A DNA stretch of 64,000 nucleotides from an uncultured Collinsella sp. (GCA_959599095.1 CAUGGC010000007.1:10090-74089), one strand, 5' to 3'; shown: positions 16,107-24,632, counted from the stretch's first letter. Program-made: numbers and translations. The notes: generated by a model not told the origin, from the letters alone.

Positions 16107-17675
16107 TTAGCTGGTGTGGCGCCAGCGAGGGTCGGTGAGCGTACGCGCCACACCCAGGCCAACGGGCAAAAACGCCACGATGAGCACTGCGCGCACAAAC
16201 CAGCCGAGCATATTGACTGTGTCGAAGGTGCACATGTAATACATCGAGCGATACAGATACAAACCCGGCACCATAATGACAATCGAAGGCACCGTGAGAG
16301 CGATACGCGGGTAGGTGAGCTTGACTTCGGCCAAGCTTGCCAGCAGACCCGATACCAGCGCGCCGATAAACGCTGCTGCCTCGGGAGGCATTCCCGTGCT
16401 GAGGCCCAGGAAGGGAATCATCGTCGGCGCATCGACAAGGGTCAGACGCAGGGTATTGGACACGGCGCCGATCAGCCCAGCTGCCGCGGCCATCTTTACC
16501 GGGCTGTTGAACATCACCGAGAAGCCGAATACGCCAACGAAGCTCATCACCACGCGCAGGAGCGTAAGAGCAAGCGGCGAAAGGCCGAGCGGCGCAAAGT
16601 CGTCCGGCGCCAGGCCAACACACTCGGCAACCATCCAACCTACGAGCGTCGCCATCACAATAATCGATACGGCATATGACAGGCGCTCGATACCACTTCG
16701 CATGTCGAGCTTAGCGATGTCGAGGCCTGCCGTAATGAGCGGAAAGCCGGGAATCACAAAGAGCATGGCGCCGATATAGCCTTCTTGGTGCGACATTGCC
16801 CCCGGTACGACCTGGCCAAGGCCGAGCAATGCCAGCAGATACGAAACGCAAGCGAGCGCAACGCCGGTCGTCAGCGCGCTGAACTGACCAAGGCCTTGCT
16901 TGAGAATATGGGAGCGGGCAAAGTTGCCGACACCCGCGCCCACAAACGCGCAGGCCATCTCGATAGGGCCGCCGCCGAGCAAAAAGACGAAGGCGCCGCA
17001 AGCACAAGCTGCCGCAAGGCCCTGTTGCCAGGGAGAGTAATCGGGTTTTGAACTCTCAACGGTCTTGAGCATCTCGTGATACTCGTGTACCGTGAAGCGA
17101 CGACCATAGGTCTCGATTTCCTTGAGGAAACTCTCCATCATCCAAATGCGATGGGTATTGACTCCCGTTGTGGGCAGGCTGACAACCTCGTTAAAGCAGT
17201 GGCCATCTTCGATGCAAGTGCACTCAAACGACAGAAGACTCAGGTCGACGTGAATCGTGACGCCGAGTACGGCAGCAACACGATTCATGGTATCGCGCAC
17301 GCGCCAGGCACCTGTTCCGCTTGCCAGCATAAGCATGCCAGTGCGGCAGATGATGGATGACTTATCGGTGAGTGGCGCATCGACGGCAAGCTCATCGCCT
17401 GCCGTCACGATCTGGTGCCAGTCAGTTTTCATATGGAGCGCGCCGGCACGAACGCCGTGGTGCATGGGGGCTCTCGAAAGCAGCGAGTCAAGGCGCGAAG
17501 GCTGTGGGGGCTCCGTTAATTCGCCCTCGTCCTCGTCGGGCTCTTCATCGACCAGATCAAATGAGTCAAGCGATGCCGGCTCGCGACGATCGATTAGCTC
17601 CTCATCCTCATCATCAAAGTAATTGAACTGATCGAGCATGTCCTCTTCGATTGCACGCTCGCTCGCGTCGTCCAT
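16107..17675 (-). CDS. ThrE-family threonine/serine exporter
   Basis: 522-aa inner-membrane amino-acid exporter of the ThrE type, with both the DUF1212-like (ThrE_1) and DUF3815-like (ThrE_2) membrane halves fused. About 60 strongly acidic N-terminal residues precede a soluble domain (~95-200, with LSLLSFECTCIEDG). About ten membrane helices follow from ~215. The gene starts at an ATG behind GGAAGGGAG. The palindromic element 16074-16106 starts at its TAA stop. Substrate assignment rests on the family; threonine or serine export was not tested. Confidence 0.88.
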   Translation of the reverse strand: MDDASERAIEEDMLDQFNYFDDEDEELIDRREPASLDSFDLVDEEPDEDEGELTEPPQPSRLDSLLSRAPMHHGVRAGALHMKTDWHQIVTAGDELAVDAPLTDKSSIICRTGMLMLASGTGAWRVRDTMNRVAAVLGVTIHVDLSLLSFECTCIEDGHCFNEVVSLPTTGVNTHRIWMMESFLKEIETYGRRFTVHEYHEMLKTVESSKPDYSPWQQGLAAACACGAFVFLLGGGPIEMACAFVGAGVGNFARSHILKQGLGQFSALTTGVALACVSYLLALLGLGQVVPGAMSHQEGYIGAMLFVIPGFPLITAGLDIAKLDMRSGIERLSYAVSIIVMATLVGWMVAECVGLAPDDFAPLGLSPLALTLLRVVMSFVGVFGFSVMFNSPVKMAAAAGLIGAVSNTLRLTLVDAPTMIPFLGLSTGMPPEAAAFIGALVSGLLASLAEVKLTYPRIALTVPSIVIMVPGLYLYRSMYYMCTFDTVNMLGWFVRAVLIVAFLPVGLGVARTLTDPRWRHTS

Positions 17676-17735
17676 ATAGACGCTCCCTTCCTACCGACTA
17701 ACCCCCATCCTAGGCAGCAACGGCTAAAGGAAACA

Positions 17736-17779
17736 TAAAAGAGACGGCTGTCATGCGAGCCATGTGCTCAACAGCCGTT
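17736..17779 (-). terminator. Hairpin upstream of thrE
   Basis: Stem ACGGCTGT / ACAGCCGT, followed by CTCTTTTAT on the minus strand. Probably a second terminator for lysS readthrough. The stretch 17780-17896 has no convincing gene; a 63-codon frame there lacks a ribosome site and family. Confidence 0.55.
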
Positions 17780-17896
17780 GGGCAGTCGTTTAAGAACGTC
17801 CCCAATGACTACATCGATGTTCTAAGTGTCAACCAAGTCAACGCCGCAGGTAGAGGACGGACAGCAAGCGACGTCCAGGGCGAACAAGTTGGCATG

Positions 17897-17938
17897 AAAA
17901 AGGCAAGGCATAGACCTTCTGGTCATGCCTTACCTTTT
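17897..17938 (-). terminator. lysS terminator
   Basis: A long near-perfect hairpin (AAAAGGTAAGGCATGACC / GGTCTATGCCTTGCCTTTT on the minus strand) with a 5-nt loop and flanking A/T tracts. It could work in either direction. Confidence 0.75.
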
Positions 17939-17980
17939 GAATGACAAATTGTCGCCCTGGGCGGCGCGCAGCGTCAACTG

Positions 17981-18008
17981 GTTACGCGGGTTGGTAAACC
18001 CGCGTAAC
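17981..18008 (-). repeat. GTTACGCGG palindrome, copy 1
   Basis: A perfect 12-bp stem GTTACGCGGGTT / AACCCGCGTAAC with loop GGTA. The 40 bp on its left resemble those left of copy 2, so the two copies are a tandem duplication with a 94-bp period. Confidence 0.8.
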
Positions 18009-18074
18009 CACCTAGGTCGCGCCCTTGAAGTTGAACGTCAGATTGTCCAAATGCGGCCCGCGCAGCGTCGAGCC

Positions 18075-18101
18075 GTTACGCGGTTCGTAGAACCGCGTAA
18101 C
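18075..18101 (-). repeat. GTTACGCGG palindrome, copy 2, at the lysS stop
   Basis: An 11-bp perfect stem GTTACGCGGTT / AACCGCGTAAC with loop CGTAG. It starts 2 nt after the lysS TAA stop on the coding strand. No T tract. Confidence 0.8.
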
Positions 18102-18103
18102 TC

Positions 18104-20068
18104 TTAATACATCTTTGCGCCGGCGGGGATGGAGGCGTCGAGCTGGATCAGGTTGAGGCGCTCCTCACCATCCTCCTCGTGGATGGCACTGATGAGCATG
18201 CCGCAGCTGGGGATGCCCATCATCTTGCGCGGAGGCAGGTTGGTGATGGCGAGCAAGGTCTTGCCGACCAGGTCCTCGGGCTCGTAATAAGCGTGAATAC
18301 CGGAGAGGATGGTGCGGTCGGTACCGGTACCGTCGTCGAGCGTAAAGTTCAGCAGCTTCTTGGACTTCTTGACGGCCTCGCATGCCTTGACCTTCACAGC
18401 GCGGAAATCGCTCTTGGAGAAGGTATCAAAGTCGACGAACTCCTCAAACAGCGGCTCAACGGCGATCTTGGAGTAATCGAGCGTGGGCTTAAGCGACTTA
18501 ACGAATGGGCTCGCGGCGTTGCCGGCCTCTGCAGCCTTGGCGGCAGCGGCACCGGACTGGAAACCCTTCTCGGGCTTCATGTGCGGGAACAGCAGGACGT
18601 CGCGGATAGAAGCCTGGTTAGTAAGCAGCATGACCACGCGGTCGATACCAATGCCAATGCCGCCCGCGGGAGGCATACCGTACTCGAGGGCGCGCACGTA
18701 GTCCTCGTCATACTCCATAGCCTCATCGTCGCCGCCGGCCTTCTCGGCCATCTGGGCAGCAAAGCGCTCAGCCTGGTCGACCGGGTCGTTGAGCTCGGAG
18801 AATGCGTTGGCGTACTCGTGGCCGGCGATGACCAGCTCAAAGCGGTGAGTCAAACGCGGGTCGTCCTCAAAACGCTTAGCGAGCGGGCTGACCTCGATGG
18901 GGTAATCGCACACGAAGGTCGGGTTGACGATGGTGTCCTCGCCCAGCTCATCGTAAATCTCGGCGATGATCTTGCCGGCAGTCCACTCGGGCTTGATCTC
19001 CAGGCCCTTCTCGCGCGCGGCGGCAGCAAGCTCCTCGACCGGCGTGTCGATGGTGACCTGCTTGCCGAGCACGTCGGAGACGATGTCGGTCATGGGACGG
19101 CTGGCCCACTCACCAGAAAGGTCGATGGTCTGGCCCTGGTACTCGATGACCTCGGGGTTGCCGATGGCCTTGTTAGCCGCCTTAATGACACCCTGGGCGA
19201 GCGCCTTCATGCCCTCGAGGTCTGAGAAGGCACGGTAGGCCTCCATCGTGGTGAACTCGGGGTTGTGGGTAAGGTCCATGCCCTCGTTACGGAAGATGCG
19301 GCCGATCTCGAACACGCGCTCAAAACCACCGACGATGCAGCGCTTGAGATGGAGCTCGGTGGCAATACGCAGGTAGCACTCCTGATCGAGCGCGTTGAAG
19401 TGCGTGATGAACGGCTTAGCCGTAGCGCCGCCCTGGATGGTCTGCAGGATGGGGGTCTCGACCTCCATGTAGCCGTCGGACTCCATAAAGCGACGGAAGG
19501 TGGAGAGAATCTGCGAACGCTTACGGAAGGTCTCACGAACGTCGTCGTTGGCGATCAGATCGACATAGCGCTGGCGATAGCGGGTCTCCTTGTCGGAAAG
19601 ACCGTGGAACTTCTCGGGCAGCGGACGAACGGCCTTGGAAAGCAGGGTCGCGCTCTTAGGGGCAACGGAAAGCTGGCCGCGCTGGGTGCGCACGACCACG
19701 CCGGTCACGCCCAGGATGTCGCCCAGGTCGAGGGCCTTGAGCGTATTCCAGGCGGCCTCGTCCATGTCGTTGATGCGGCAGAACAGCTGAATCTCGGCAG
19801 TCGCATCGCGCACGACGATGAACATGATCTTGCCCTGACCGCGCTTGGCGACCACACGGCCGGCGATCTTCACGACATCCTCGGTGTCCTCACCATCGGC
19901 AAGATCGGCGTACTTAGTCTCGATATCGGCGACGTAGTCCTCAAGCTCAGAGTGCTCGGGATAGGGGTTCTGGCCCGCCTCGAACAGGGCGGCGCGCTTG
20001 GCCAGGCGGGTGGCGCGCTCGTCGTTGAGCGTCGATGCCTGATCGGCGGCGTTCTGGTTCTCTGCCAT
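18104..20068 (-). CDS. lysS: Lysyl-tRNA synthetase (class II) with C-terminal tRNA-binding domain
   Basis: Charges tRNA-Lys. Residues ~55-165 are the OB-fold anticodon domain. The class II core follows, with motif 2 (IGRIFRNEGMDLTHNPEFT) and motif 3 (GIGIGIDRVVMLL). At 654 aa it is about 150 longer than usual. Residues ~541-654 are an EMAP-II/Trbp111-type tRNA-binding domain, recognised by DFRAVKVKACEAV, EDLVGKTLLAITNLPPRKMMG and SCGMLISA. That module is normally on MetRS. The start is an ATG after GAGGAG. greA lies 79 nt upstream in the same direction, separated by a bidirectional hairpin. Confidence 0.95.
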   Translation of the reverse strand: MAENQNAADQASTLNDERATRLAKRAALFEAGQNPYPEHSELEDYVADIETKYADLADGEDTEDVVKIAGRVVAKRGQGKIMFIVVRDATAEIQLFCRINDMDEAAWNTLKALDLGDILGVTGVVVRTQRGQLSVAPKSATLLSKAVRPLPEKFHGLSDKETRYRQRYVDLIANDDVRETFRKRSQILSTFRRFMESDGYMEVETPILQTIQGGATAKPFITHFNALDQECYLRIATELHLKRCIVGGFERVFEIGRIFRNEGMDLTHNPEFTTMEAYRAFSDLEGMKALAQGVIKAANKAIGNPEVIEYQGQTIDLSGEWASRPMTDIVSDVLGKQVTIDTPVEELAAAAREKGLEIKPEWTAGKIIAEIYDELGEDTIVNPTFVCDYPIEVSPLAKRFEDDPRLTHRFELVIAGHEYANAFSELNDPVDQAERFAAQMAEKAGGDDEAMEYDEDYVRALEYGMPPAGGIGIGIDRVVMLLTNQASIRDVLLFPHMKPEKGFQSGAAAAKAAEAGNAASPFVKSLKPTLDYSKIAVEPLFEEFVDFDTFSKSDFRAVKVKACEAVKKSKKLLNFTLDDGTGTDRTILSGIHAYYEPEDLVGKTLLAITNLPPRKMMGIPSCGMLISAIHEEDGEERLNLIQLDASIPAGAKMY

Positions 20069-20086
20069 AAGTTAGCTCCTCAAACT

Positions 20087-20123
20087 AAAACGCTCCCCAG
20101 GATTCGGTCCCAGGGAGCGAAAA
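20087..20123 (-). terminator. Hairpin between greA and lysS
   Basis: Stem CGCTCCC / GGGAGCG followed by TTTTAG on the minus strand, with a matching A tract on the other side. It lies 25 nt after the greA stop and probably ends or attenuates greA transcription before lysS. Confidence 0.65.
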
Positions 20124-20147
20124 CATACCTTTACGCGGGACCGTGGT

Positions 20148-20618
20148 CTAGCGTGCGATCTTGGCGATGGTGTAGACGCGAGTCTTGCCGGAAGGCGTAA
20201 CGACCTCGACGGAGTCGCCCTCGCCGTGACCGATGATGGCGTGACCGACCGGAGACTCGTTGGAAATCTTGTGCTCGAGCGAGTTGGTCTCGGTGGTACC
20301 AACGAGCGTGACTTCCATGACCTCGCCGTTGGGATCAATCAGCGAAACGGTGGAACCGATGGAGACGGTCAGATCGCCCGTAGTGGCAGCAACCTGAGCG
20401 TTGGCAAGAATGGCCTGGATCTCGGCGATACGAGCAGCATTCTGGGCCTGCTTGTCCTTGGCGGCATCGTACTCGGAGTTCTCCGAAAGGTCGCCGAACG
20501 CGCGGGCTTCCTTGATGTCCTCGACGATCTCCTTGGCGTAATCGCCCTCACGCCAGGCGAGCTCCTCGACGAGCTTCTGGCGGCCCTCAGCGGTCAGTAC
20601 GATCTGGCTTGCGTCCAT
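20148..20618 (-). CDS. greA: Transcription elongation factor GreA
   Basis: Rescues backtracked RNA polymerase by stimulating transcript cleavage. The 156-aa length matches the family. The N-terminal coiled coil (QKLVEELAWREGDYAKEIVE) carries the tip acidic motif DLSENSEYD, whose Asp and Glu complete the cleavage site. The C-terminal FKBP-like domain ends with GDSVEVVTPSGKTRVYTI. The start was placed at the ATG after GGGGAGAT; the upstream in-frame ATG has no ribosome site. Confidence 0.96.
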   Translation of the reverse strand: MDASQIVLTAEGRQKLVEELAWREGDYAKEIVEDIKEARAFGDLSENSEYDAAKDKQAQNAARIAEIQAILANAQVAATTGDLTVSIGSTVSLIDPNGEVMEVTLVGTTETNSLEHKISNESPVGHAIIGHGEGDSVEVVTPSGKTRVYTIAKIAR

Positions 20619-20664
20619 ACGGATATCTCCCCAACTCTGATCAAACAATCAACTGTCAACAAAA

Positions 20665-20699
20665 CGAAAAAGACCGGCTAGCCTGCGGGCAAGCCGGTC
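20665..20699 (-). terminator. tatA terminator
   Basis: Stem GACCGGCT / AGCCGGTC followed by TTTTTCG on the minus strand, 26 nt after the tatA stop. Confidence 0.8.
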
Positions 20700-20724
20700 A
20701 GGTGCTCACCCCAAAGGGATGGGA

Positions 20725-21000
20725 CTACTCTGCGTCCGCGTCGCTGTCCTCTGCCTGCTTCTTCTTGGCAGCAGCGAGCTTGGCCTCGAGCTCAGCGATC
20801 TCCTTGTCCTCCTCGGACTGCTCGACCACGACCTCCTCGGCCTGCTTGGTCTCGGCCTTATCGTCGCCCTCCATACCCTCACGGATATTCTTGACGGTAG
20901 AGCCAAGGGACTTGCCGAGCTTCGGCAGGTTCTTGGGCCCGAAGATAATCAGGACAACGACGAGAATAATGATGAGCTCAGGAGCCCTCAGTCCAAACAT
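20725..21000 (-). CDS. tatA: Sec-independent translocase subunit TatA/E
   Basis: Forms the pore-related oligomer of the twin-arginine pathway for folded proteins. The 91-aa product has one N-terminal membrane helix (APELIIILVVVLIIFGP), the FGP hinge and an amphipathic helix (KNLPKLGKSLGSTVKNIREG). A charged Glu/Lys-rich tail follows. The start is the ATG behind GGAGGTCTAC; a longer frame runs back through the tRNA-Pro gene and is an artefact. No tatC lies in this window. Confidence 0.92.
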   Translation of the reverse strand: MFGLRAPELIIILVVVLIIFGPKNLPKLGKSLGSTVKNIREGMEGDDKAETKQAEEVVVEQSEEDKEIAELEAKLAAAKKKQAEDSDADAE

Positions 21001-21073
21001 GTAGACCTCCACAATACAGCGAGACAAGCTCGAATGAGTATACCGCGGGTATCGCGGTATCACAACACTAGCT

Positions 21074-21101
21074 AAAAAAAGGGACCGCAAGAAGCGGTCC
21101 C
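21074..21101 (-). terminator. tRNA-Pro terminator
   Basis: A perfect 8-bp stem GGGACCGC / GCGGTCCC with a 5-nt loop and seven T on the minus strand, 12 nt after the tRNA CCA end. Confidence 0.88.
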
Positions 21102-21112
21102 TCCTCATGCTC

Positions 21113-21189
21113 TGGTCGGGTTGACTGGATTTGAACCAGCGACCCCTGCGTCCCGAACGCAGTGCTCTACCAAACTGAGCCACAACCCG
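21113..21189 (-). tRNA. tRNA-Pro (anticodon CGG)
   Basis: 77 nt including encoded CCA. The acceptor stem CGGGTTG / CAACCCG pairs fully. The anticodon stem CTGCG / CGCAG holds the loop TTCGGGA, giving anticodon CGG for codon CCG. The T-arm reads GCTGGTTCAAATCCAGT. A strong terminator follows. Confidence 0.97.
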
Positions 21190-21238
21190 TTAGCTCGACT
21201 ATAGTAACAAAGATTTTCGCCGCGTGCTAGAGAAATTT

Positions 21239-22135
21239 TTATTTCTTTGGCGCGTCGATTTGAACCGTGTTGGGAATAAGCTCAGTCGCGCAGGCCCACC
21301 AGCCATTTTGCTGGGCAGCATCGGCAAGCCTTTCGACCGTGGCAGCGGTGTCGCAAATGGCAAACGAGCAGGCACCCGATCCGCACACATCTACAGCAAC
21401 GGTTCCGTCCTGTTTACGCAGCCAGTCGAGGACCGTTTGAATCTGCGACTCCATCTGTGCGGAAATGACACCCAGATTGTTATGGATGAGTGCATATGCC
21501 GTCTCGGCATCACCAGCACGCAAGGCAGAAGCTATCGCGCCGGGCTTGTCCGCAGGCACCGGGGCCTCGTCAAAACGTCGATAGGCTTCAATTGTCGAAA
21601 CGCTTGCCTCGCGCGGCTTGACCAGCACGACGGGCGTCGCGGGCAGCGCGGGGTACTCAGTTGCCAGCACGTCTCCCCCACCTACGTAGAACGCAGGACT
21701 CGCGTGCAAAAAGAACGGGACGTCGGCACCAATGCCCCGCGCAATGTCATCGAGCGCTGGGTCGGTGCGATCAATGCCCCAGAGCTCCGCCAAGGCGACA
21801 ATGACCGCGGCCGCATCCGTCGAGGGGCCGCCCAAGCCGGCGCACAATGGAATGCGCTTCTCAATCGTCACGCAGATGTTTGCCTCGCGACCATAATGCT
21901 CGGCCATAGCAACCGCAGCCCGATACGCCGTATTCTTTTGCATGGGAAAATCTGATGCTGGAACCGTCTGGACGGTCAGCGCCTGCAACGGCGTGACCGT
22001 CACGGTATCGGAAAGACCGACGGCCGCCATCAGGGAATCGACCCTGTGGTAGCCGCGGTCATCGCGCTCGGTATGAACCCCCAGGTAGAGGTTAATCTTT
22101 GCCGGCGCGGAAAGAGTCAGGGACCGATCGGTCAC
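21239..22135 (-). CDS. ispE: 4-diphosphocytidyl-2-C-methyl-D-erythritol kinase
   Basis: Fourth MEP-pathway step: ATP-dependent phosphorylation of CDP-ME. The 298-aa GHMP kinase opens with LSAPAKINLYLGV, carries the ATP loop IPLCAGLGGPSTDAAA at ~95-110 and has the C-terminal glycine motif VCGSGACSFA. It starts at a GTG (MTDRSL) with GAGGAG ~10 nt upstream, 2 nt after the veg stop, so it is co-transcribed with veg. Links functionally to ispD and ispF at the left of the window. Confidence 0.94.
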   Translation of the reverse strand: MTDRSLTLSAPAKINLYLGVHTERDDRGYHRVDSLMAAVGLSDTVTVTPLQALTVQTVPASDFPMQKNTAYRAAVAMAEHYGREANICVTIEKRIPLCAGLGGPSTDAAAVIVALAELWGIDRTDPALDDIARGIGADVPFFLHASPAFYVGGGDVLATEYPALPATPVVLVKPREASVSTIEAYRRFDEAPVPADKPGAIASALRAGDAETAYALIHNNLGVISAQMESQIQTVLDWLRKQDGTVAVDVCGSGACSFAICDTAATVERLADAAQQNGWWACATELIPNTVQIDAPKK

Positions 22136-22137
22136 CG

Positions 22138-22434
22138 TTAATGCTCCTCGAGCTGATTGCCGAGCGGGGTAAAGATATGCTCGCCGCTCTCGGGGTCGAA
22201 CAACTCGACCTGGCCGGTGAGGACATCGATATACTGGTAGGACTGACGCGACTTGCGGCCGCGACGCTCGTCGACCTCGACAATGAAGACGGCCGGGTGG
22301 ACGCTCTTGATGGTGCCCATGCGCTCGACGACGCGGGTACGGCCCATGTTGGCCTTCACCTTGACGCGATCGCCCACCATATCGGTCAGCTTCTCGTGGA
22401 TGTCGTCGACGTGATTGACTTCCATCTCTTCCAT
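22138..22434 (-). CDS. veg: Veg family protein (DUF1021)
   Basis: A 98-aa small basic-acidic beta-barrel-like protein of the Veg family, linked in Bacillus to biofilm regulation and spore outgrowth; its molecular role is unsettled. The core DMVGDRVKVKANMGRTRVVE and GTIKSVHPAVFIVEV matches the family; the C-terminus carries an extra ~20 residues. The ATG after GGAGG was chosen, though MEVNHV nine bases downstream is possible. veg-ispE adjacency is also found in Firmicutes. Confidence 0.85.
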   Translation of the reverse strand: MEEMEVNHVDDIHEKLTDMVGDRVKVKANMGRTRVVERMGTIKSVHPAVFIVEVDERRGRKSRQSYQYIDVLTGQVELFDPESGEHIFTPLGNQLEEH

Positions 22435-22589
22435 GAACAGGGCCTCCAGAAGGTGCAATTCAAAAAGGGGATAATACCCCTAAGATAGACAAAACTCTAA
22501 TACTATAGCACCCTGCTGCCGCCATACGCAAGTAGCTAAATAAGCCCCGTCCCAAATACGTACCAGACGACAACCTCGCATGACCAGTT

Positions 22590-22617
22590 GTTACGCGGTT
22601 TGGTAAAACCGCGTAAC
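22590..22617 (-). repeat. GTTACGCGG palindrome, copy 3, abutting the dtd stop
   Basis: A perfect 12-bp stem GTTACGCGGTTT / AAACCGCGTAAC with loop GGTA. On the coding strand the dtd TAG stop is followed with no gap by the stem. Same family as the copies near lysS. Confidence 0.82.
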
Positions 22618-23064
22618 CTAAAGGTTGTCGGTGTCCAAGACGATGGTGAATGGGCCGTCGTTGACAAGATCGACTTTCATATCGGCGCCAAAGATGCCGT
22701 GCGCCACGTGTTCGACATCTTGACGAACGAGCGTCAGGAAGTACTCGTAGAGCTCGTTGGCAACATCGGGTGCGCCGGCATCCGTAAACGACGGACGGCG
22801 ACCGTGGCGGCAGTCAGCGAACAGCGTGAACTGCGACACCACGAGCACCTCGCCGTCGACATCGGCAAGCGCCAAGTTGGTCTTGCCGTTCTCGTCCTCG
22901 TTGATACGCAGCCCGCGGAGCTTGCCCCACAGCTTGTCGGCCTCGGCACGCGTATCGCCATGGCCCACACCCAGCAGCACCAGGTAGCCGCGTCCAATGC
23001 GGCCCACGCACTCGCCGTCGACCGTCACGCCGGCGTTGAGCACGCGCTGCACCACCGCACGCAT
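22618..23064 (-). CDS. dtd: D-aminoacyl-tRNA deacylase
   Basis: Hydrolyses D-amino acids, and glycine mischarged on tRNA-Ala, from tRNA. The 148-aa protein has the family length and both active-site motifs: VVSQFTLFAD at ~75 and the Gly-cisPro segment NDGPFT near the C-terminus (family norm NSGPFT). The ATG is 3 nt after the rdgB stop, making it the last gene of murI-rph-rdgB-dtd. Its stop codon is flush with a palindromic repeat. Confidence 0.94.
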   Translation of the reverse strand: MRAVVQRVLNAGVTVDGECVGRIGRGYLVLLGVGHGDTRAEADKLWGKLRGLRINEDENGKTNLALADVDGEVLVVSQFTLFADCRHGRRPSFTDAGAPDVANELYEYFLTLVRQDVEHVAHGIFGADMKVDLVNDGPFTIVLDTDNL

Positions 23065-23067
23065 GGC

Positions 23068-23709
23068 CTACTCCTCGCCCGTCAGCTTGGCGGACAGATG
23101 CTCGAGCGCGTGGAATCGATGGCTGATGGCGTTCTTCTCGTCCGCCGTGAGCTCGGCCATGGTCTTGCCCGGCGTGTCGACCGGCAGGAACAGCGGGTCA
23201 TAGCCAAAGCCGTGATCGCCGCGGCCCTCGTGCGCGATAACGCCCTCGCAGACGCCCTCGCTATAGGTGACCAAGCCGTCCGTGTCGATGAGCGCAACGA
23301 CGCTCATAAAGCGCGCGGTACGATCCTCATCTGCCACGCCATTCAGATTCACGAGCAGCTTGGCATTGTTGGCGGCATCGTCGCCGTGAACGCCCGCGTA
23401 GCGTGCGCTATACACACCGGGCTCACCGTCCAGCGCGTCGACGACCAGGCCCGAATCGTCGGCAATGGCCATGAGCCCCGTCTCTTCGACGGCAGCCTGC
23501 GCCTTGATGATGGCGTTCTCCAAAAACGTCGTGCCGTTTTCCTCGGGGTCCTCAAAATCGCCCAGCTGGCCGAGCGCCACAAAGCGAACCTCGGGCATAA
23601 CCTTGCCCAAAATGGCCTCGATCTCGGTGAGCTTATGGGCGTTGCCCGTTGCCACGACGATGGTCGCCGCCGGGTCGAGAGTGTCAATGTCGATCTTCTC
23701 AAGTGCCAT
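23068..23709 (-). CDS. rdgB: XTP/dITP diphosphatase
   Basis: Removes non-canonical purine nucleotides (dITP, XTP) from the pool. The 213-aa Ham1/RdgB-family protein starts its fold at IVVATGNAHKLTEI (SxNxxK-type substrate loop). It has FLENAIIKAQ, the catalytic DDSGLVVDAL and GFGYDPLF, then the C-terminal SHRFHAL (family SHR). It lies between rph and dtd in the usual order; 143 nt separate it from rph, the space taken by a stop-abutting repeat at the rph end. Confidence 0.94.
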   Translation of the reverse strand: MALEKIDIDTLDPAATIVVATGNAHKLTEIEAILGKVMPEVRFVALGQLGDFEDPEENGTTFLENAIIKAQAAVEETGLMAIADDSGLVVDALDGEPGVYSARYAGVHGDDAANNAKLLVNLNGVADEDRTARFMSVVALIDTDGLVTYSEGVCEGVIAHEGRGDHGFGYDPLFLPVDTPGKTMAELTADEKNAISHRFHALEHLSAKLTGEE

Positions 23710-23817
23710 GAGTGGCCTCCTTGTCTCTATAGCAATGCCGCGCCGAGGGCGACGAGGGCCTCTGCCTCTCCCCTCTCAATCAACGGCAGTCTTGTGTCTA
23801 GACGTCTCCGCAGATGA

Positions 23818-23854
23818 AACCTACCAAATTAAACCTGTCCCTTTTTGGTAGGTT
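23818..23854 (-). repeat. Stop-abutting hairpin, GGGACAGG family (rph copy)
   Basis: Arms AACCTACCAAA and TTTGGTAGGTT. The coding-strand loop contains AAGGGACAGGTTTA. The rph stop TAA forms the first bases of the element. The 20 nt beyond it, TTTCATCTGCGGAGACGTC, recur with few changes behind the asp23 copy. Confidence 0.8.
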
Positions 23855-24578
23855 AGGCGAGGGCTTGGCGCTGAAGCTCGATGAGCTCGGCGATACCTTT
23901 GTCGCCCAGGTCGAGCAGGGCGTTGAGGCGCTTACGGTCGAAGGGCGCCTGCTCGCCGGTACCCTGGAGCTCGATCATCTCACCGGCGTCGGTGGCGACG
24001 AGGTTCATGTCGACCTCGGCATGGCTGTCCTCGGAATAATCCAAGTCGAGCAGGGTGTTGCCGTCGACAACGCCCATGGAAATGGCAGCCACCTGGCCGA
24101 TAAGCGGGATGCGCTCGATCTTGCCCGCCTCGACCCACATGGCAAGGGCGTCGTGCAGTGCCACCCAGGCGCCGGTAATGCTCGCCGTTCGCGTGCCGCC
24201 GTCTGCCTGAATCACGTCGCAGTCGACGGTAACGGTGTACTCGCCGAGTGCCTTCATATTGACGACGGTACGCAGGCTGCGACCGATGAGGCGCTCGATC
24301 TCCATGGAGCGGCCCTTGCGGTTGGCGTGCTCGCGCTTGCAGCGCTTGCCGGTCGACGCCGGCAGCATGGCGTATTCCGCGGTCACCCAGCCGGCCTTGG
24401 CGCCCTTTCGCCAGCCCGGCACGCCCTCCTCGATAGTGGCGGCGCACAGCACGCGCGTGTCGCCGAACTCGGCCAAACACGAGCCGTGGGCGTGCTTCAT
24501 GACGCCACGGGTGAGCTTAACGGGGCGTAACTCGTTGGCGGCGCGACCGTTGGCGCGGTTGACCTGCATATACTCCAT
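23853..24578 (-). CDS. rph: Ribonuclease PH
   Basis: Phosphorolytic 3'-5' exoribonuclease trimming tRNA 3' ends. The 241-aa single RNase PH domain has the N-terminal RANGRAANELRPVKL (substrate Arg), then RRKGRS-like NRKGRSMEIERLIGRSLR. CDVIQADGGTRTASITGA carries the phosphate-binding and catalytic GGTR and Asp region. ATG chosen behind AAAGGAT. Follows murI by 54 nt in the operon. Confidence 0.95.
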   Translation of the reverse strand: MEYMQVNRANGRAANELRPVKLTRGVMKHAHGSCLAEFGDTRVLCAATIEEGVPGWRKGAKAGWVTAEYAMLPASTGKRCKREHANRKGRSMEIERLIGRSLRTVVNMKALGEYTVTVDCDVIQADGGTRTASITGAWVALHDALAMWVEAGKIERIPLIGQVAAISMGVVDGNTLLDLDYSEDSHAEVDMNLVATDAGEMIELQGTGEQAPFDRKRLNALLDLGDKGIAELIELQRQALA

Positions 24579-24632
24579 AGAAATATCCTTTCGGCAAAAT
24601 ATGTGGCGAAGGCTTTGGCGGCTGCCTCACAT

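Noticed and set aside
17753..17944. 63-codon plus-strand frame between thrE and lysS
   Set aside because: It crosses two hairpins, has no ribosome site and shows no recognisable domain.
21001..21183. N-terminal extension of TatA
   Set aside because: It reads through the tRNA-Pro gene; the ATG at 21000 has GGAGG upstream.
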